From Ostreococcus mediterraneus (Eukaryota; Chlorophyta; Mamiellophyceae; Mamiellales; Bathycoccaceae): a DNA stretch of 64,000 bases. Each line of letters begins with the position of its first letter. Position 1 is the first letter of the stretch. The stretch covers positions 530,987 to 594,986 of the forward strand of contig WMKK01000013.1 of assembly GCA_012295225.1 (NCBI GenBank). Reading direction: 5' to 3'. A program made the position numbers and the translations under genes. Positions 1 through 9,404 of the stretch are shown here, piece by piece. The notes beneath the pieces were generated by a model, which was not told where the DNA came from, did not search any database, and worked only from the letters and a program-made list of their open reading frames with translations.

Positions 1-1268
1 GGGACAGCGCTCGCCGCGTACACCACGAAAGACGCAATGACCGACTCCACGCGATGACTTTCGTCGCGAAGAATCAACGGTGACGACGCGGTACATATCA
101 ACGCAAACAGGCACCCGAGCCCAAACGTAGGCTCGACGAACGCGTGCGCTACGATCGCCGCGAGCCCGCTCGCCGCTCGTTCTTGCACAACCTCAAACGC
201 GCGCGCTTTTAATCCGAACACCCACGTGCGCCTCGGCGCCTCATCGCCCGAATCGACGTACCCTAACGCATCGGCGATTGCGCGCACGCGCGCGCGCGCC
301 GCGCTCGTCGCCGGCGCCGCGCTCATCGCCGATGGAAACGCGTCTACTAACCCGCGAGCCGCGGCGTCCATCAATTGTTTGCACCACATCGCGCACCGGT
401 GATCCGTCGACACTCCGACTGCGGTCAGCGCATCCGCTCTCGCCGCGAACGCCGTGCCGCGCGCATCGTTTCTATCCCCATCATTTCCCTTCGCGACCAG
501 CGCATCGACGCTCGCCATGGCTAAAGAGCTCACCTGTCGATCCCGAGCGCCTCCCGCGACGGAGGCCAAACCGACGATGTCGGCGGCTCCGCTGGCGCGC
601 CATCGACGCTCAATATCTCTCACGTGCCCGCGCACATCGCGCGTGAGTGCCACTGGGTTCCAAGCTAACGGCGACGCGAGCGCGAGCACGGTGACATCGG
701 CGAATTCGTCATGTATATCCGCGATGGCGTCGAGCGCGGCGTACGCCCCAGCGCTGTGCCCGACGACGACGACGCGCGCGTTCGCGAGCTCATGCCCAAA
801 TTCCAATCCCTTGACCGCGCGCAGCGCCCGTCGCACGCTCTTGCCTTGTCGACGCATAATCGCTGCGTTGTATATCGACAGTTCTTCGGCGAAATGGACG
901 GCGTAGTATCGCAAGTCGCACGATGAAGTCGACGACTCGCCGCGCGCTCGCGCGCTCGCGCTCCCGACGCTTCGTACTTGTTTGTACCCACCACCCGTGC
1001 CCGGCACGAACAGCACCACGACGACGCAGGATACGCGTGAGGAATCCGTGTGTGATGCGTACATTCTGTCCTCGTAGCGGTAGAGCGCGTGCGTGGACGA
1101 CGCGAGCTCGACTTCGGGCTCGAGCGTAAACTTTGGATACATCCATGACATGTCGCACGCTTGTGAACCGCCGTAAAACGGGGTGAGAATGAACATCCAC
1201 GCACACGCGATGGCGATGAATGCGATGCACGAGACGGTGTTGAATGCCGCGCGCGAGCGCGGCGTCAT
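1..1268 (-). CDS. PGAP1/Bst1-like GPI inositol-deacylase, 5' part (runs off left edge)
   Basis: The frame starts at the ATG at 1268 and stays open to base 1, so the 3' part lies outside the window. It opens with a short basic stretch and one hydrophobic segment (about residues 9-30), as expected for an ER membrane anchor. It continues with the family signatures YPKF, then ALYRYEDR, then the oxyanion-region PGTGGGYKQVRSVGS, then YYAVHFAEELS, and the serine-hydrolase nucleophile elbow GHSAG. A later VSTDH..MWCKQL stretch also matches PGAP1 proteins. PGAP1 removes the acyl chain from the inositol of GPI anchors in the ER. The elbow serine is present; the remaining catalytic residues and the C-terminal membrane segments cannot be judged here. 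The start is the first ATG of the frame and gives the usual short cytosolic tail. Confidence 0.85.
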   Translation of the reverse strand, partial: MTPRSRAAFNTVSCIAFIAIACAWMFILTPFYGGSQACDMSWMYPKFTLEPEVELASSTHALYRYEDRMYASHTDSSRVSCVVVVLFVPGTGGGYKQVRSVGSASARARGESSTSSCDLRYYAVHFAEELSIYNAAIMRRQGKSVRRALRAVKGLEFGHELANARVVVVGHSAGAYAALDAIADIHDEFADVTVLALASPLAWNPVALTRDVRGHVRDIERRWRASGAADIVGLASVAGGARDRQVSSLAMASVDALVAKGNDGDRNDARGTAFAARADALTAVGVSTDHRCAMWCKQLMDAAARGLVDAFPSAMSAAPATSAARARVRAIADALGYVDSGDEAPRRTWVFGLKARAFEVVQERAASGLAAIVAHAFVEPTFGLGCLFALICTASSPLILRDESHRVESVIASFVVYAASAV

Positions 1269-1497
1269 TGCGGTGCGCAAAGCAAAGGAGCTCGCGCGTT
1301 GATGGGTTGACTCGCGCGAGAGGCGACGAATGAAGCCGCGTCGGTACGCATCTGTTCGCGAGAGGTACGATGACAAGAATCGCTATGATGGTACATGTAC
1401 AATATAGGGGTCAATGTATACGAGCTAGAACATCCGTCTCGCGCGCGGATGGATGAATTGGTTTTGGATTATTTCCATGTCTTCCGCTTTGACGTCG

Positions 1498-2355
1498 TCA
1501 GTCGACCGTCGGTCGGCTCGCCGGCTCCTCCGGATCCTCTGCCGCCACTGCCGCCTTGGCCGCCGCCGCGTCCTCGCGCGCCTTAGCCGCCGCCTCTGCT
1601 TTCGCCGCCTTGGCCGCCGCCTTGGCGGCTTTCTGTGCCTCTTGAGCGCGCGCGCGCGCCTGCGCCTCGGGACCCGCCGCGCCCGCGAGCACCTCCTCGC
1701 GCGTCAAAAACGCCCCAGTTGCCCCGCGCAGGCGCCTCTTCGCGTGCGCTGAACGAGAAGGATACACTTTACGCTGCCCACTTGTGCGATTCCGCGCCTC
1801 TTCGCGCGCACGCGCACGTCTACGGCGAAGAATCGCGTGGTATTGTCGCGCGTTGACGTACACGGGCGCCTCCCCGGCGGCGAGCAACACGCGCGGCGTC
1901 AGCGTCGACGCATACATTGCATTTATGTGCGCCGACGGCGCCATAGTTGGGTACGCAAGACTGGGCGCGTGTGCACCACCCGTAACGCTGCTCACGGGCA
2001 CCATCACCATCATCATCGGCTCGTCGCGCTGATGCTGATGCTGATGCTGATGCTGATGCTGAAGAAGAAGACGACGCTGATGTTCTTCATACGCCACGGG
2101 CGAACACGGCGCGAACGCCGCCGCCGCTACCGCGGACGACGACGCCCCGCCCTCGTTCATCCGCGCCGCGATCCCAGCCGAGAGCGACGTCCCGAACGGA
2201 TTCCCCGCGCTCAACAGATGATGTCGATGATGATGATGTTCATGAAGATGCGAGCCGTGTTCAAACGCACTCGGCGCCGACGTCGCGGGCCACGGCGCAC
2301 CACCGCCATTCGCGGCGGCGGTCGTCGCGCTCGGAACCCCATCCATCGTCATCAT
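1498..2355 (-). CDS. NF-YA (HAP2) CCAAT-binding subunit, atypical DNA-contact half
   Basis: The C-terminal half carries the NF-YA A1 helix with the VNARQYHAILRRR core, the surface that binds the NF-YB/NF-YC dimer. It is followed after a short linker by an A2-like segment (YPSRSAHAKRRLRG, then GATGAF). A1 is well conserved. A2 is about two residues shorter than the usual YLHESRHxHAxRR form, one conserved His is replaced, and the normal GGRF ends as TGAF, so CCAAT recognition may be altered. The N-terminus is low complexity, with a His-rich run and a Gln-His repeat encoded by CTGATG repeats around 2031-2060. The tail is an Ala/Lys/Glu-rich helix. The ATG at 2355 is the first in frame; the frame stays open further upstream without an ATG. 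It is encoded tail to head with the PGAP1-like gene. Confidence 0.8.
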   Translation of the reverse strand: MMTMDGVPSATTAAANGGGAPWPATSAPSAFEHGSHLHEHHHHRHHLLSAGNPFGTSLSAGIAARMNEGGASSSAVAAAAFAPCSPVAYEEHQRRLLLQHQHQHQHQHQRDEPMMMVMVPVSSVTGGAHAPSLAYPTMAPSAHINAMYASTLTPRVLLAAGEAPVYVNARQYHAILRRRRARAREEARNRTSGQRKVYPSRSAHAKRRLRGATGAFLTREEVLAGAAGPEAQARARAQEAQKAAKAAAKAAKAEAAAKAREDAAAAKAAVAAEDPEEPASRPTVD

Positions 2356-2800
2356 CGACGGCCGCCCGGTAACCCTCCGCGTCGTCGACTGGCGAACGCG
2401 TCGACATCCAAATTCGTCGCCATGTATCGACCAATCATGACCAGGCACGACCCCCCCCCAGGGGCCCAAAACCAAACCCGCCTCCCCAGGGGTGGTCGCG
2501 CCATCGCGCGACGCACGTCGTCACGCCCGTGGTACCGTTCGACGCGCGCGCGCGCACGATCGATCGCGTGCGAACGTCTTTCGACACTGCGTGCGTGTGC
2601 GAATCGCGGCGACGCGAGTCAGGCGCGAGGTCGGGGCGAGTTCCGAGAGGGCGCGGGCACGCGATTGGGGCGCGGGCATTCGCGGGTGAGGCGCGCGCGT
2701 GGACGACGTAGGTTGGGCGTGGGGTGTTCGAGGATTTTTGTGTGCGCGTGTGGCGTCGCGCGTGCGTCGAGGACGGGTCGTCGGGTGCGCGCGCGGTGCG
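2356..2800. promoter_or_regulatory. Divergent intergenic region, NF-YA / trehalose-phosphate phosphatase
   Basis: This is the region between two divergent starts. It includes a C10-type homopolymer run near 2451-2460 and GC-rich alternating CG tracts. I see no ORF with gene-like features and no recognisable RNA. It presumably holds the promoters of both neighbours. Confidence 0.4.
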
Positions 2801-3814
2801 ATGTCGTACAAGGACGTTGCGCTCGAGGCCCCGCTCGAGGTGCGCACGCGTAAGTCGATCGATCGCGATAACACGAATCGTGTGAAACGGTCAGAGGCGG
2901 TGGGTACGATTACGCAATATTGGGATGGCGATCGAGATTGGCGAGAGAAATATCATCCGAACGCAATTGTGGATTTTAAAGAGTTTGCGAGACGCGTCGA
3001 GGGCAAGTTGTTGACGGTGTTTTTAGACTACGATGGGACGCTGGCGCCCATCGTGCCGGAGCCAGATAAGGCGTTTATGTCGGATGAGATGCGTGAAGCG
3101 GTGCGGTTGTGTGCGCAGAGGTTTCCGGTGGCGATCATATCGGGTAGAAGTCGACACAAGGTGTCGCAATTCATCGGGTTGGATGAATTGTACTACGCCG
3201 GGTCGCACGGGCTGGACATCGCCGGGCCAAAGGTGACGATTGATGGACGACCCGTGGAGTCCAAGCTGCGTCATCAGCCCGCACAGTGGGCGCTCGATGT
3301 CATGGACCGCGTGGCAGCAGATTTGGAAGTAAAGTTCAAAGATATTCCAGGGACAAATATCGAGCACAATACGTTTTGCGTGTCGGCGCACTACCGCGCG
3401 GTATCCGAGGAACTACGACCGCGAGTCGAAGCCATCGTGGATGAGATGTGCGCCTCAGAGGAGTGCCTGATTAAGCACGACGGTAAGATGGTATGGGAAG
3501 TTCGCCCGAGAGTGGCTTGGGACAAGGGTAAAGCGTTGTCGTATTTACGCCAAGCGTTGCTTCCAGAGCTCGCCGAGAAGGGCTTCAAGAGCGAAGACGT
3601 GTTTACGATTTACATTGGCGATGACGTTACCGACGAAGACGCGTTTATGGAGATTAACGAAGAGCTCGGGGACACGCTGGGTGCGGGATTTTTAGTCGCG
3701 TCCACGCCCAAAGTGACCGCGGCTCAGTTTAGCCTTCACGACTGCTCCGAGGTGTTGAAGTTTTTGACGCTCGTCGGAGAACTTGCGGTGTCGGGCGACA
3801 TCAAGACACTTTAA
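2801..3814 (+). CDS. Trehalose-6-phosphate phosphatase
   Basis: This 337-residue HAD-superfamily enzyme should hydrolyse trehalose 6-phosphate to trehalose, the second step of trehalose synthesis. All HAD motifs are visible: LDYDGTLAPIV (about residues 75-85) with the nucleophile and acid/base aspartates, SGR (motif II), the lysine region near KGKAL, and GDDVTDEDAF (metal-binding motif III). The length and order match plant stand-alone TPPs; no synthase domain is attached. The ATG at 2801 is the first in frame. The frame is open back to a GTG at 2699, but that extension is basic and low complexity and I left it out. No plastid transit peptide is obvious from this start. Confidence 0.93.
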   Translation: MSYKDVALEAPLEVRTRKSIDRDNTNRVKRSEAVGTITQYWDGDRDWREKYHPNAIVDFKEFARRVEGKLLTVFLDYDGTLAPIVPEPDKAFMSDEMREAVRLCAQRFPVAIISGRSRHKVSQFIGLDELYYAGSHGLDIAGPKVTIDGRPVESKLRHQPAQWALDVMDRVAADLEVKFKDIPGTNIEHNTFCVSAHYRAVSEELRPRVEAIVDEMCASEECLIKHDGKMVWEVRPRVAWDKGKALSYLRQALLPELAEKGFKSEDVFTIYIGDDVTDEDAFMEINEELGDTLGAGFLVASTPKVTAAQFSLHDCSEVLKFLTLVGELAVSGDIKTL

Positions 3815-4044
3815 AGTTGAAAGGATAATGAAATGTGTTGATTTGTAGTAACGGATGATACCGGAGCGTTCGTTGATTGGGTTGGTTCACGACGGAAAAA
3901 GCGTACTGAAAGAGTTTTCCGTGTTTTAGAAAGTTCAGCTTGCTTTTGAAAATTCACAACAAAGAACGTAATGTAATGTACACGCGAACGGCGAGGCGCG
4001 TTGCCTTGTGTTGTTCTGAATTTAGAATCACCCCAACAGTCTCA

Positions 4045-5334
4045 TCAATTCTTCGTTTTGGAATTTTTCTTCTTTTCGGACTTGTTTGGCGAAACGACGA
4101 CGGGCGGAGCGTTTTCCACGGGAGCATTTTCTTCTTCTTTAGGCGCTGCCGCAGCCGGCGCGTCTTCGACAACGGGTTCCTTGTTCGCACTCGAACGACG
4201 GCCAAACGATTGGAAACTCTTTACGGCGTTGAGTACGGTTCCCTTTATTTTCTCTTGCGTCTCCTTGCGCTTGTCCTCTTGCATTTCCTTGAGCTTTTTC
4301 TCAAGCTCGGCGACTTTCTTCTCCAACGCGGCGGCTTCTTCGATCGCACGATTTTTCATCTTCCGACACGCTTCTTCTCGCCAACGTGCGCCGACTTCGA
4401 GCGCCTTGGCGGCGCGCACCTCCTCAAAACATTCCGCGCGCTCCTTGCGTAACTGCTCGGCGTGGTCAAGCGCCATCTGCTTCATCTTTATCTCCTTGCC
4501 AGCCGTCTTTCGCGTCATCATCGCCTCTGCAGACTCTTGCACGTCCTCAAACGCGCTCGACGCACGTTTTAATTCGTCCCGCAAATCGACAATTTCTCGC
4601 CTGAGCTTGTTCGCCTCGGTGGCGTTTGCGACTTTTTTCATAGTCATATCCTCCAGTTTTTTCTTCAACGCGCTGACGCTGCGTTGACGCGCGATCCACC
4701 CACAAATGGCGGGCAACACAAACTTGACAATTTCAATCGCGGGGTTCGCATCCCCCGTCGCCGCCGTGGACGCGGCGGCACCGCGCGCCTTTCGAGTCTT
4801 CGTCTTCGTCTCGGTCTTGGCCTTGGCCTCGACTTTCGCCTCGACGCCGCGCGCCGGCGCCTCCTCCTTCGTCGGCGTCATCGCCTTGGTTTTCTTCGCA
4901 TTCACCGCCACGGGTGCGACATTCTTCACCTCAACCACCGTCTTCGTCTCTTTCTTCATCGTCTTCTTCGCCGACGGCAGCACCTGAGTCGTCGCTACGG
5001 CGGTTGTCGTCTTTGTCTCTGTCTTCGTCTTCTTCGCCCTCGCCGCGCGTTCCGCCGCCGCCATCTCGCGCACACCCTGCGTCACCTCACTCGTAAACAT
5101 CGTATTCGATATCGTCTTCAACGTCTCCTTCGCGCTCGTCTTCGTCTCCTCCGTCGTATCCTTTGTCGTCTTCGTCGTCGGCGTCCCGTCGCTACTTCCC
5201 CCTCGCGCCCACGCGCGCGTCATGCTCCCCAACGTCGCCTCCGCCGCGCCGTACCTCGACACGATCTCCCCACTCACGGCGCGTATCGCCAACGACGACA
5301 CCGACGCATCGCTCGCATTCGACGACGATCCCAT
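4045..5334 (-). CDS. Lys/Thr/Ala-rich coiled-coil protein of unknown function
   Basis: The 429-residue product has no family I recognise. Residues about 1-200 are a disordered Lys/Thr/Glu-rich region with repeated KTETKT-type runs. A short hydrophobic stretch near residue 200 (AIEIVKFVLPAICGWIA) could be a single membrane anchor. Residues about 215-370 form a long charged heptad-rich helix, a probable coiled coil. The tail is an acidic, Pro-rich region ending in a Lys/Ser/Asn cluster. A lone central membrane anchor followed by a coiled coil could indicate an organelle-surface tether, but that is only a guess. The coding sequence is continuous with a clean ATG and no sign of introns. Confidence 0.7.
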   Translation of the reverse strand: MGSSSNASDASVSSLAIRAVSGEIVSRYGAAEATLGSMTRAWARGGSSDGTPTTKTTKDTTEETKTSAKETLKTISNTMFTSEVTQGVREMAAAERAARAKKTKTETKTTTAVATTQVLPSAKKTMKKETKTVVEVKNVAPVAVNAKKTKAMTPTKEEAPARGVEAKVEAKAKTETKTKTRKARGAAASTAATGDANPAIEIVKFVLPAICGWIARQRSVSALKKKLEDMTMKKVANATEANKLRREIVDLRDELKRASSAFEDVQESAEAMMTRKTAGKEIKMKQMALDHAEQLRKERAECFEEVRAAKALEVGARWREEACRKMKNRAIEEAAALEKKVAELEKKLKEMQEDKRKETQEKIKGTVLNAVKSFQSFGRRSSANKEPVVEDAPAAAAPKEEENAPVENAPPVVVSPNKSEKKKNSKTKN

Positions 5335-6126
5335 CGCGCGCGTCGTCCTCGTTCGCGCGTATCGAATCGATCGATCGACAGCTCACGCCCGCGCGCGTGC
5401 ACGCCTTCAAAAGTAATCCACGACGCGCGCGAGATGCCGCGCACGCGCACGCTCACGCGCGCGAGGCGATAGAAACGTACCGCGTGCGCGCGCGCCCGCG
5501 TGCGTCGTCGCGTCGACGTGTGACGCCGCGCGTCGCGCGCGAGCCCGACGGCTGTCGCGCGCGCGAGACGACTGGTATAAAGACCGCGGTGGCACCAGAC
5601 GTCATACTCAGGACCCACGCAGGGCCATGTTTCGCTGTCGCGCGTCGATGATACTCGATGAATCGTCCGTGTGTCCGATCAATCCGAATCGACGCCGCGC
5701 GTCATCGGTGACGCCTCGCGTCGTCGCGCGCGACCGCGCGCGCGCGCCGCCGTCGCGCGTCGTCCTCCGTCCTCCTCCCTCCCGTGCGTCTCCACGGGCC
5801 TTCGCGCGCGTCGGGCGCGCAGAGATCCCGCGACGTCGCACACGAGGAGGACGGTGAACGATTGTACCGGTACGTACCGGTACATACATACCGGTACGTA
5901 CCGGGTACATACATACAATACGTGACGACACGGGCAGGCGCGGAAAACACACGCATACGTAATACAATACGCACGCGACCGAGTACGGTATAGAGAGACC
6001 TACGTTATATATTCACATAGGCGTCGCGCGTACACAGTAGTAGTACTGACGCCGTGGCCACGACGGGGTGAAAAAGTGAATCGTCGCTCGACGACGCCAT
6101 CGCGCCGCGCGTCGACGACGACGACG
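5335..6126. promoter_or_regulatory. 792-bp divergent intergenic region
   Basis: This spacer separates the coiled-coil gene and the MscS channel gene. It contains a cluster of GTACCGG palindromes (listed separately) and CGCGCG tracts. Frames open on both strands across it are Arg/Ser/Thr-rich products of the GC-rich repeats and show no domain. I see no convincing gene. Confidence 0.45.
5864..5917. repeat. Cluster of TACCGGTA palindromes
   Basis: The octamer TACCGGTA occurs at 5865-5872, 5875-5882 and 5889-5896, with a one-base-longer variant at 5899-5907, separated by ACG or CATA steps. The block can fold into nested hairpins on either strand. Single copies of the same octamer recur in other intergenic regions of this window. 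Confidence 0.7.
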
Positions 6127-7881
6127 ATGGCGACGGCGATGGCGATGGCGACGACGGCGACGACGATGGGTGGTCGTTGCGCGCGGGGCGAACGACGGCG
6201 CGGTGGCGGTGGCGCGACGACGACGACGACGACGACGCGCGCGCGCGAGGGTGTGGGGGCGAGGGTGCGCCGGCGGGTGATGGGGCGCGCGCGCGCGTCG
6301 CGCGAGATCGGCGCGGTTCGCGTCGTGGGTGACGACGACGACGGGCGGTGGAGGTGCGCGGGCGCGCGGGCGCGCGCGAAGGGACGCGGGGCGCGGGGGG
6401 CGGGGGGCGCGCGCGGGGCTGGGGGCGTCGACGCCGACGTCGAAATCGGCGGTCGCGCGGCGGCGTCGGAGGTGGCGATCGATCGCGTGCGGGAGTTCGT
6501 GCGACGCGTGGTGGTGGCGGTGTTGATTGGCGCGGCGTCGATGACGTTGATGCCTGGGTCGGCGAACGCGGCGAACGCGGCGAAGACGGCGAATGCGCAA
6601 CCGACGACGTCTTTGACGACGAAACTGAGCCGTGATTTTCGTGATTTACGCGCGCGCGTGCGCACGTCGACGACGAGGACGATGAAAGATGGCTTGCAAA
6701 GTGTCGGCTATGCGTTGGCGAAGTTTGAGGAGAAGACGCAAGAGAACTGGGGCGTGGACGACGTGTGGGTGCTCTTCGTGTGGAACTGGTGCATTCGCCA
6801 CGGGCGGGAAAAATTACACAACGCCATTCAAAGCTTGAAGTCGAAGTTTGATGCCGCGCGTACGCAAGAACCGTTCGATAAGTCATTTTTGTCGTGGTTT
6901 AAAGCCCCGATGCAAGTCGTACAGGCGTTGTTTGTGATGTCTTGGATATTTGACATTGCGTGCGATTTAATCGACCAACTCTCAACCGAATGGGACATTC
7001 CCTTGCCTATTCGCGTGGGCTTTGATAAAGGCTCGTACACGCTCACAACGGGTGTTATGTCAATCATGTTTGTGCAAAAGTACCTCCCGCCATTTTTGAC
7101 CAAGGTGTTTCCGTCGCTGACGGGTAACGATACGTCGGTGCAATTCGTCATCACGCGTCTCACATCCGCCCTAATGGTCCTTGCCACGCTCATGCTGACG
7201 CTCAGTGCGTTTGGTATTCCGGCTAAAGTTCTATTCTCCTTTGGTGGTCTCGGGGGGTTGGCTTTCGGTTTGGCGGCTAAAGACTTTATTAGTAACTTAA
7301 TCGGAGGTTTGGTGCTCGCCGTTTTGCGCCCGTTTAAAGTCGGCGAGAAAATTTACCTCACCGGAGGTGGCGGTAAGTATCGCGACTCCAAGGAACGAAA
7401 CGTCAGTAATTACAAAGTTGCCGAGATCGGATGGTACCAAACCAAGCTCATTCCCAAAGATGGCAAGGTTACTACCATTCCGAATGGCTACTTTTTAGGC
7501 GCCAACGTCATCAACAGTTCGCGAGCAGAGTATGAATTCTTTGGACCTTCACTCCGTATCGCGTTTCCAGACGTCAACGGTATCGAAACCATGACCACAG
7601 AACTCAGAACGTACTTGGAAAATTCGCGTGCGGTGCATCTTTCGTACAAGAAACCAATGGTCTTTGCGAAGAAGATTGAGGACGACCACATCATGGTGCA
7701 AATCGAGTCGTACATTTGGGACGTCGACTGCGGTCCAGACAAGCCCGATAAAGCCACGTTCGTTCTCGGACGACAACGACTCGTCGTCGATGTCGTCAAC
7801 ATCGTCCGAAAGCACTGTCCGAACTCGCCGGTCTTGCCAATTGAGATTCAATCGTACGCCGACGCTCAAAATTTTGTGTAA
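6127..7881 (+). CDS. MscS-family mechanosensitive channel, probably plastid (MSL2/3-like)
   Basis: The first ATG in frame gives 584 residues. The N-terminus is Arg/Ala-rich and transit-like. A hydrophobic run ending in an Ala-x-Ala site (about residues 145-170) follows, which looks like a second signal for the thylakoid or inner envelope. Several membrane segments come next. The pore-lining helix is clear: GGLGGLAFGLAAKDFISNLIGG, then RPFKVGEKI, the MscS TM3/beta-domain junction. Plant plastid MscS-like proteins relieve osmotic stress across the envelope, and that is the likely role. The frame also opens from a GTG at 6076 upstream. The gene sits alone on its strand, with a convergent neighbour about 140 bases downstream. 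Confidence 0.85.
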   Translation: MATAMAMATTATTMGGRCARGERRRGGGGATTTTTTTRAREGVGARVRRRVMGRARASREIGAVRVVGDDDDGRWRCAGARARAKGRGARGAGGARGAGGVDADVEIGGRAAASEVAIDRVREFVRRVVVAVLIGAASMTLMPGSANAANAAKTANAQPTTSLTTKLSRDFRDLRARVRTSTTRTMKDGLQSVGYALAKFEEKTQENWGVDDVWVLFVWNWCIRHGREKLHNAIQSLKSKFDAARTQEPFDKSFLSWFKAPMQVVQALFVMSWIFDIACDLIDQLSTEWDIPLPIRVGFDKGSYTLTTGVMSIMFVQKYLPPFLTKVFPSLTGNDTSVQFVITRLTSALMVLATLMLTLSAFGIPAKVLFSFGGLGGLAFGLAAKDFISNLIGGLVLAVLRPFKVGEKIYLTGGGGKYRDSKERNVSNYKVAEIGWYQTKLIPKDGKVTTIPNGYFLGANVINSSRAEYEFFGPSLRIAFPDVNGIETMTTELRTYLENSRAVHLSYKKPMVFAKKIEDDHIMVQIESYIWDVDCGPDKPDKATFVLGRQRLVVDVVNIVRKHCPNSPVLPIEIQSYADAQNFV

Positions 7882-8018
7882 CGCGCTGATGTCGCGGGAA
7901 CTATTATAATTATTTTTTGCGCGACGACGCCTTCGTCGACGCGGTATACATCATTTCGTCCGTAATAATAACAATCGTAATAATAATAATCCTTAAACTC
8001 GCTCTATTATTTTGAGTT

Positions 8019-8969
8019 CTACGCGTACACGTTATCGGCGCGAATCGGAGCACGGCGCGTTTTAAATTCGCACGTAAACTCAAATCCGAGCACCTCAGCC
8101 GCGTGCGCCGCCGCCTGGCGCGCGGCGTTCACATCCGCCCCTGCAAACATCACGCGTACCGGTTCGCTCTCCGGAATCGCCACCGCTCGCGCCTCGATAT
8201 TCAACATCTCACACATCGCCAACAACGCCGCCGCACCGTTCGATGGCAAGAACACACCAATCGGTAACGCGCGAGGCGCCGGCGGCCACGCCGCCGCGTT
8301 CGCCTTGACCGCCGACGTCTCTAACGCGTACGCCTGCACGGTATCAATCAGCTCGTGACTCATTTCCGCCTCCGATGTCTCGTGTTCCGAACACCCAGTG
8401 AGAATTAAAACTCGCGTCGGCGCGTCCGCGACGCATCCACACGCGCGTAAGACTTCTTTCGCCCACGCGCGCGCTCCGGCCGCCGCGAGCTCGCATCTCG
8501 TCTCTACGAATACTACCCTTCGCTCGATGTCCTCATACATCGTACACGACGAATGCGGCGACGATGCCGACGGAGTCAAAAACGATGCGTGCGTTTTCTC
8601 CCCTGTCCCTGAATGCGGCGCGCGACGCGTCATCTCGCGCGCGTCGCTCGCGATAACGACGCCTCGCGTCCGCGCGCTCACCGCGCGCGCCGCCGCCTCG
8701 CACGCATCCGCGCCCGCCTCGCTCCCGACGCCGACGATGACCACCTTGGGCACGAACGACGACGACGACGACGACGACGTCATCGACCCATCGACGCTGA
8801 GCGCGGCGATGCGCGCCTCGGGCGATGCGAAATCATCCCGCGTGAACGCCTGCGCTCGAGCCGCGCGCGTGTACGCCCCCGACGACGCCACCGCGCGCTC
8901 GAGATCTTCATCCACCGTCGTGCGCGAATGGACGTCGACGTCGAGCGGGCTCAACCATGCCTCTGCCAT
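8019..8969 (-). CDS. Conserved hypothetical, possible proteasome assembly chaperone 1 (PSMG1)-like
   Basis: The product has 316 residues. It alternates beta and helix in a pattern like the proteasome chaperone fold: a VVIVGVG strand, a VVFVETR strand, RVLILTGCSEHETS, and a C-terminal LPIGVFLPSNGAAALLAMCEML. It ends in a short extended tail, DNVYA. The position of the conserved strands and the tail resemble PSMG1/PAC1, whose C-terminus also ends in a short hydrophobic motif that contacts the 20S alpha ring. This is a weak, memory-based resemblance, so the family call is tentative. The Ser-rich stretch near residue 65 is coded by an ACG/TCG repeat. An unrelated small alpha/beta protein remains possible. 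Confidence 0.55.
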   Translation of the reverse strand: MAEAWLSPLDVDVHSRTTVDEDLERAVASSGAYTRAARAQAFTRDDFASPEARIAALSVDGSMTSSSSSSSFVPKVVIVGVGSEAGADACEAAARAVSARTRGVVIASDAREMTRRAPHSGTGEKTHASFLTPSASSPHSSCTMYEDIERRVVFVETRCELAAAGARAWAKEVLRACGCVADAPTRVLILTGCSEHETSEAEMSHELIDTVQAYALETSAVKANAAAWPPAPRALPIGVFLPSNGAAALLAMCEMLNIEARAVAIPESEPVRVMFAGADVNAARQAAAHAAEVLGFEFTCEFKTRRAPIRADNVYA

Positions 8970-8996
8970 CGAGCGCCGGCGTGCGCGTCCGAGAAC

Positions 8997-9287
8997 GCGC
9001 GTCGAGGCGTGGCGTCGTCCGCCGTCGTTGACTTGGGTGCGTGCGCGAATGAAATGCTTCGCTCGCGCTCACGATGGTCTCGGCCGCGGAGTTGCGGCGC
9101 CCGTGAACGACGCGCGTCGATGCGTGGCGTCGGCGTCCAATCCATCATCGGCGTTGACTTGTGTGTGCGAAACAATACCCGTAACTTTTGCATACACACT
9201 CATACTCCCGAAACTAATCAATTATACCGCGCTTTCGTTATATGGCTTCGCTCGCGCACACTACGGTCTTGGTCGCGGAGTTGCGCG
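8997..9287. repeat. Diverged tandem duplication upstream of the PSMG1-like gene
   Basis: Unit A (about 8997-9096) and unit B (about 9111-9287) share three blocks in the same order: GCGCGTCGA[G/T]GCGTGGCGTCG, then GTTGACTTG[G/T]GTG, then GCTTCGCTCGCGC followed by a GGTC..GG.CGCGGAGTTGCG core. Spacing differs between the units, so the copy is old. Neither unit encodes a recognisable protein. Confidence 0.6.
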
Positions 9288-9330
9288 AAATCATGCGACG
9301 GCTAAATAACAGCAATGACCATATATTCAT

Positions 9331-9404
9331 GCACGGATGGCCCAGCTGGTTAAGGCGCCTCGTTTACACCGAGGAGATCAGGAGTTCGAGTCTCCTTCTG
9401 TGTA
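9331..9404 (+). tRNA. tRNA-Val (anticodon UAC)
   Basis: The 74 bases fold as a full cloverleaf. The acceptor stem is GCACGGA with TCTGTGT (two G-U pairs), with discriminator A at 9404. The D arm contains AGCTGGTTA. The anticodon stem is CCTCG/CGAGG around the loop TTTACAC, giving anticodon UAC. The variable region has five bases. The T arm is AGGAG-TTCGAGT-CTCCT, with a good B box. There is no intron. A run of five T at 9410-9414 is a likely RNA polymerase III terminator. Confidence 0.92.

Noticed and set aside
5608-5967. Short antisense frame across the TACCGGTA cluster
   Set aside because: Encodes Val/Arg/Tyr repeats derived from the palindromes and has no gene-like features.
6005-6886. 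293-codon open frame antisense to the MscS gene
   Set aside because: Pro/Arg/Ser-rich product of GC-rich repeats, antisense to a conserved gene.
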